DNA of 7,212 nucleotides from Syntrophaceae bacterium UBA4778 (lineage in GTDB: Bacteria; Desulfobacterota; Syntrophia; Syntrophales; UBA4778): NCBI GenBank assembly GCA_002403175.1, contig DHHG01000186.1, forward strand, positions 1 through 7,212, read 5' to 3'. Made by a program: the position numbers and the translations under genes. Below, piece by piece: positions 7,088-7,212 of the stretch (position 1 is its first letter; each line of letters begins with the position of its first letter). The notes beneath the pieces are model-generated. The model made no database searches. It was given only the letters and a program-made list of their open reading frames with translations, and was not told where the DNA came from.

Positions 7088-7212
7088 ATGAAAAAGATAT
7101 CCCCTGTTTTATTAACGGTGCTTTTTGTAACAGCCCTTTTCCAATTGTCCCATGCGGCTGCTGAAGGTCCGACAGATTTCGTTCGTACCATGTTGGACAA
7201 AGTTATGAGCAT
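7088..7212 (+). CDS. MlaC/Ttg2D/HpnM-like periplasmic lipid-binding protein (5' part)
   Basis: The first 41 codons of an exported protein. Residues 1-23 form a classic Sec signal peptide: positively charged MKK, a hydrophobic core (PVLLTVLFVTALF) and a likely signal peptidase I site after SHA. The mature start, AAEGPTDFVRTMLDKVMS, matches the opening of the MlaC/Ttg2D (toluene tolerance) family, whose hopanoid-locus members are called HpnM. Such proteins ferry phospholipids, and possibly hopanoids, between inner and outer membrane with an MCE or RND partner. The start ATG 7088 is in the same frame as the squalene synthase, with no stop between. No Shine-Dalgarno lies at the usual distance; see the site at 7056-7075. 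The rest of the gene is beyond the window, and the family call rests on a short segment plus context. Confidence 0.7.
   Translation, partial: MKKISPVLLTVLFVTALFQLSHAAAEGPTDFVRTMLDKVMS

Noticed and set aside
6916..7212. minus-strand open frame reaching the right edge
   Set aside because: It is antisense to the end of the squalene synthase and to a well-formed signal peptide, with no recognisable protein features.

Overview
The window is one strand (+) of a hopanoid-lipid biosynthesis locus. In order it carries squalene-hopene cyclase (shc/hpnF), the adenosylhopane-processing phosphorylase homologue (hpnG), the hopanoid-associated SDR protein (hpnA), HMBPP reductase (ispH/lytB), the radical-SAM adenosylhopane synthase (hpnH), a squalene synthase of the eukaryote-like (DTxED) type, and the first 41 codons of a periplasmic MlaC/Ttg2D/HpnM-like lipid-binding protein cut by the right edge. 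A 16-codon tail at the left edge may be the end of another gene. The base composition is moderate and the gene set is Gram-negative (an exported MlaC-like protein implies an outer membrane). The combination of hpnA/G/H, ispH, an SQS-type synthase and an MlaC-like gene resembles loci I associate with Desulfobacterota ('Deltaproteobacteria') and related phyla; the taxon is an inference and not fixed by the sequence.

Layout: block 1 (about 40-3668) is shc-hpnG-hpnA with single-base gaps between genes. A 189-base AT-rich gap (3669-3857) precedes block 2, ispH-hpnH (3858-5862), again with a one-base gap. A second gap (5863-6025) holds two hairpins, one of them very strong. Block 3 is squalene synthase followed directly by the MlaC-like gene.

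How the genes fit: IspH makes IPP and DMAPP; farnesyl diphosphate (from a synthase not seen here) is joined head-to-head to squalene by the SQS-type enzyme; Shc cyclises squalene to diploptene/diplopterol; HpnH adds a 5'-deoxyadenosyl group to give adenosylhopane; HpnG removes adenine on the way to ribosylhopane and bacteriohopanetetrol. HpnA has no settled reaction. The MlaC-like protein may move hopanoids or phospholipids between the membranes.

The least ordinary signals are: (i) the squalene synthase frame has no stop and runs in frame into the signal peptide of the MlaC-like protein, with a T6 tract at 7025-7030 whose length decides whether the genes are fused; (ii) a cUUCGg tetraloop hairpin between a distant Shine-Dalgarno and the MlaC start; (iii) the long hairpin ahead of the squalene synthase. 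No mobile element, CRISPR array, tRNA or rRNA was seen.
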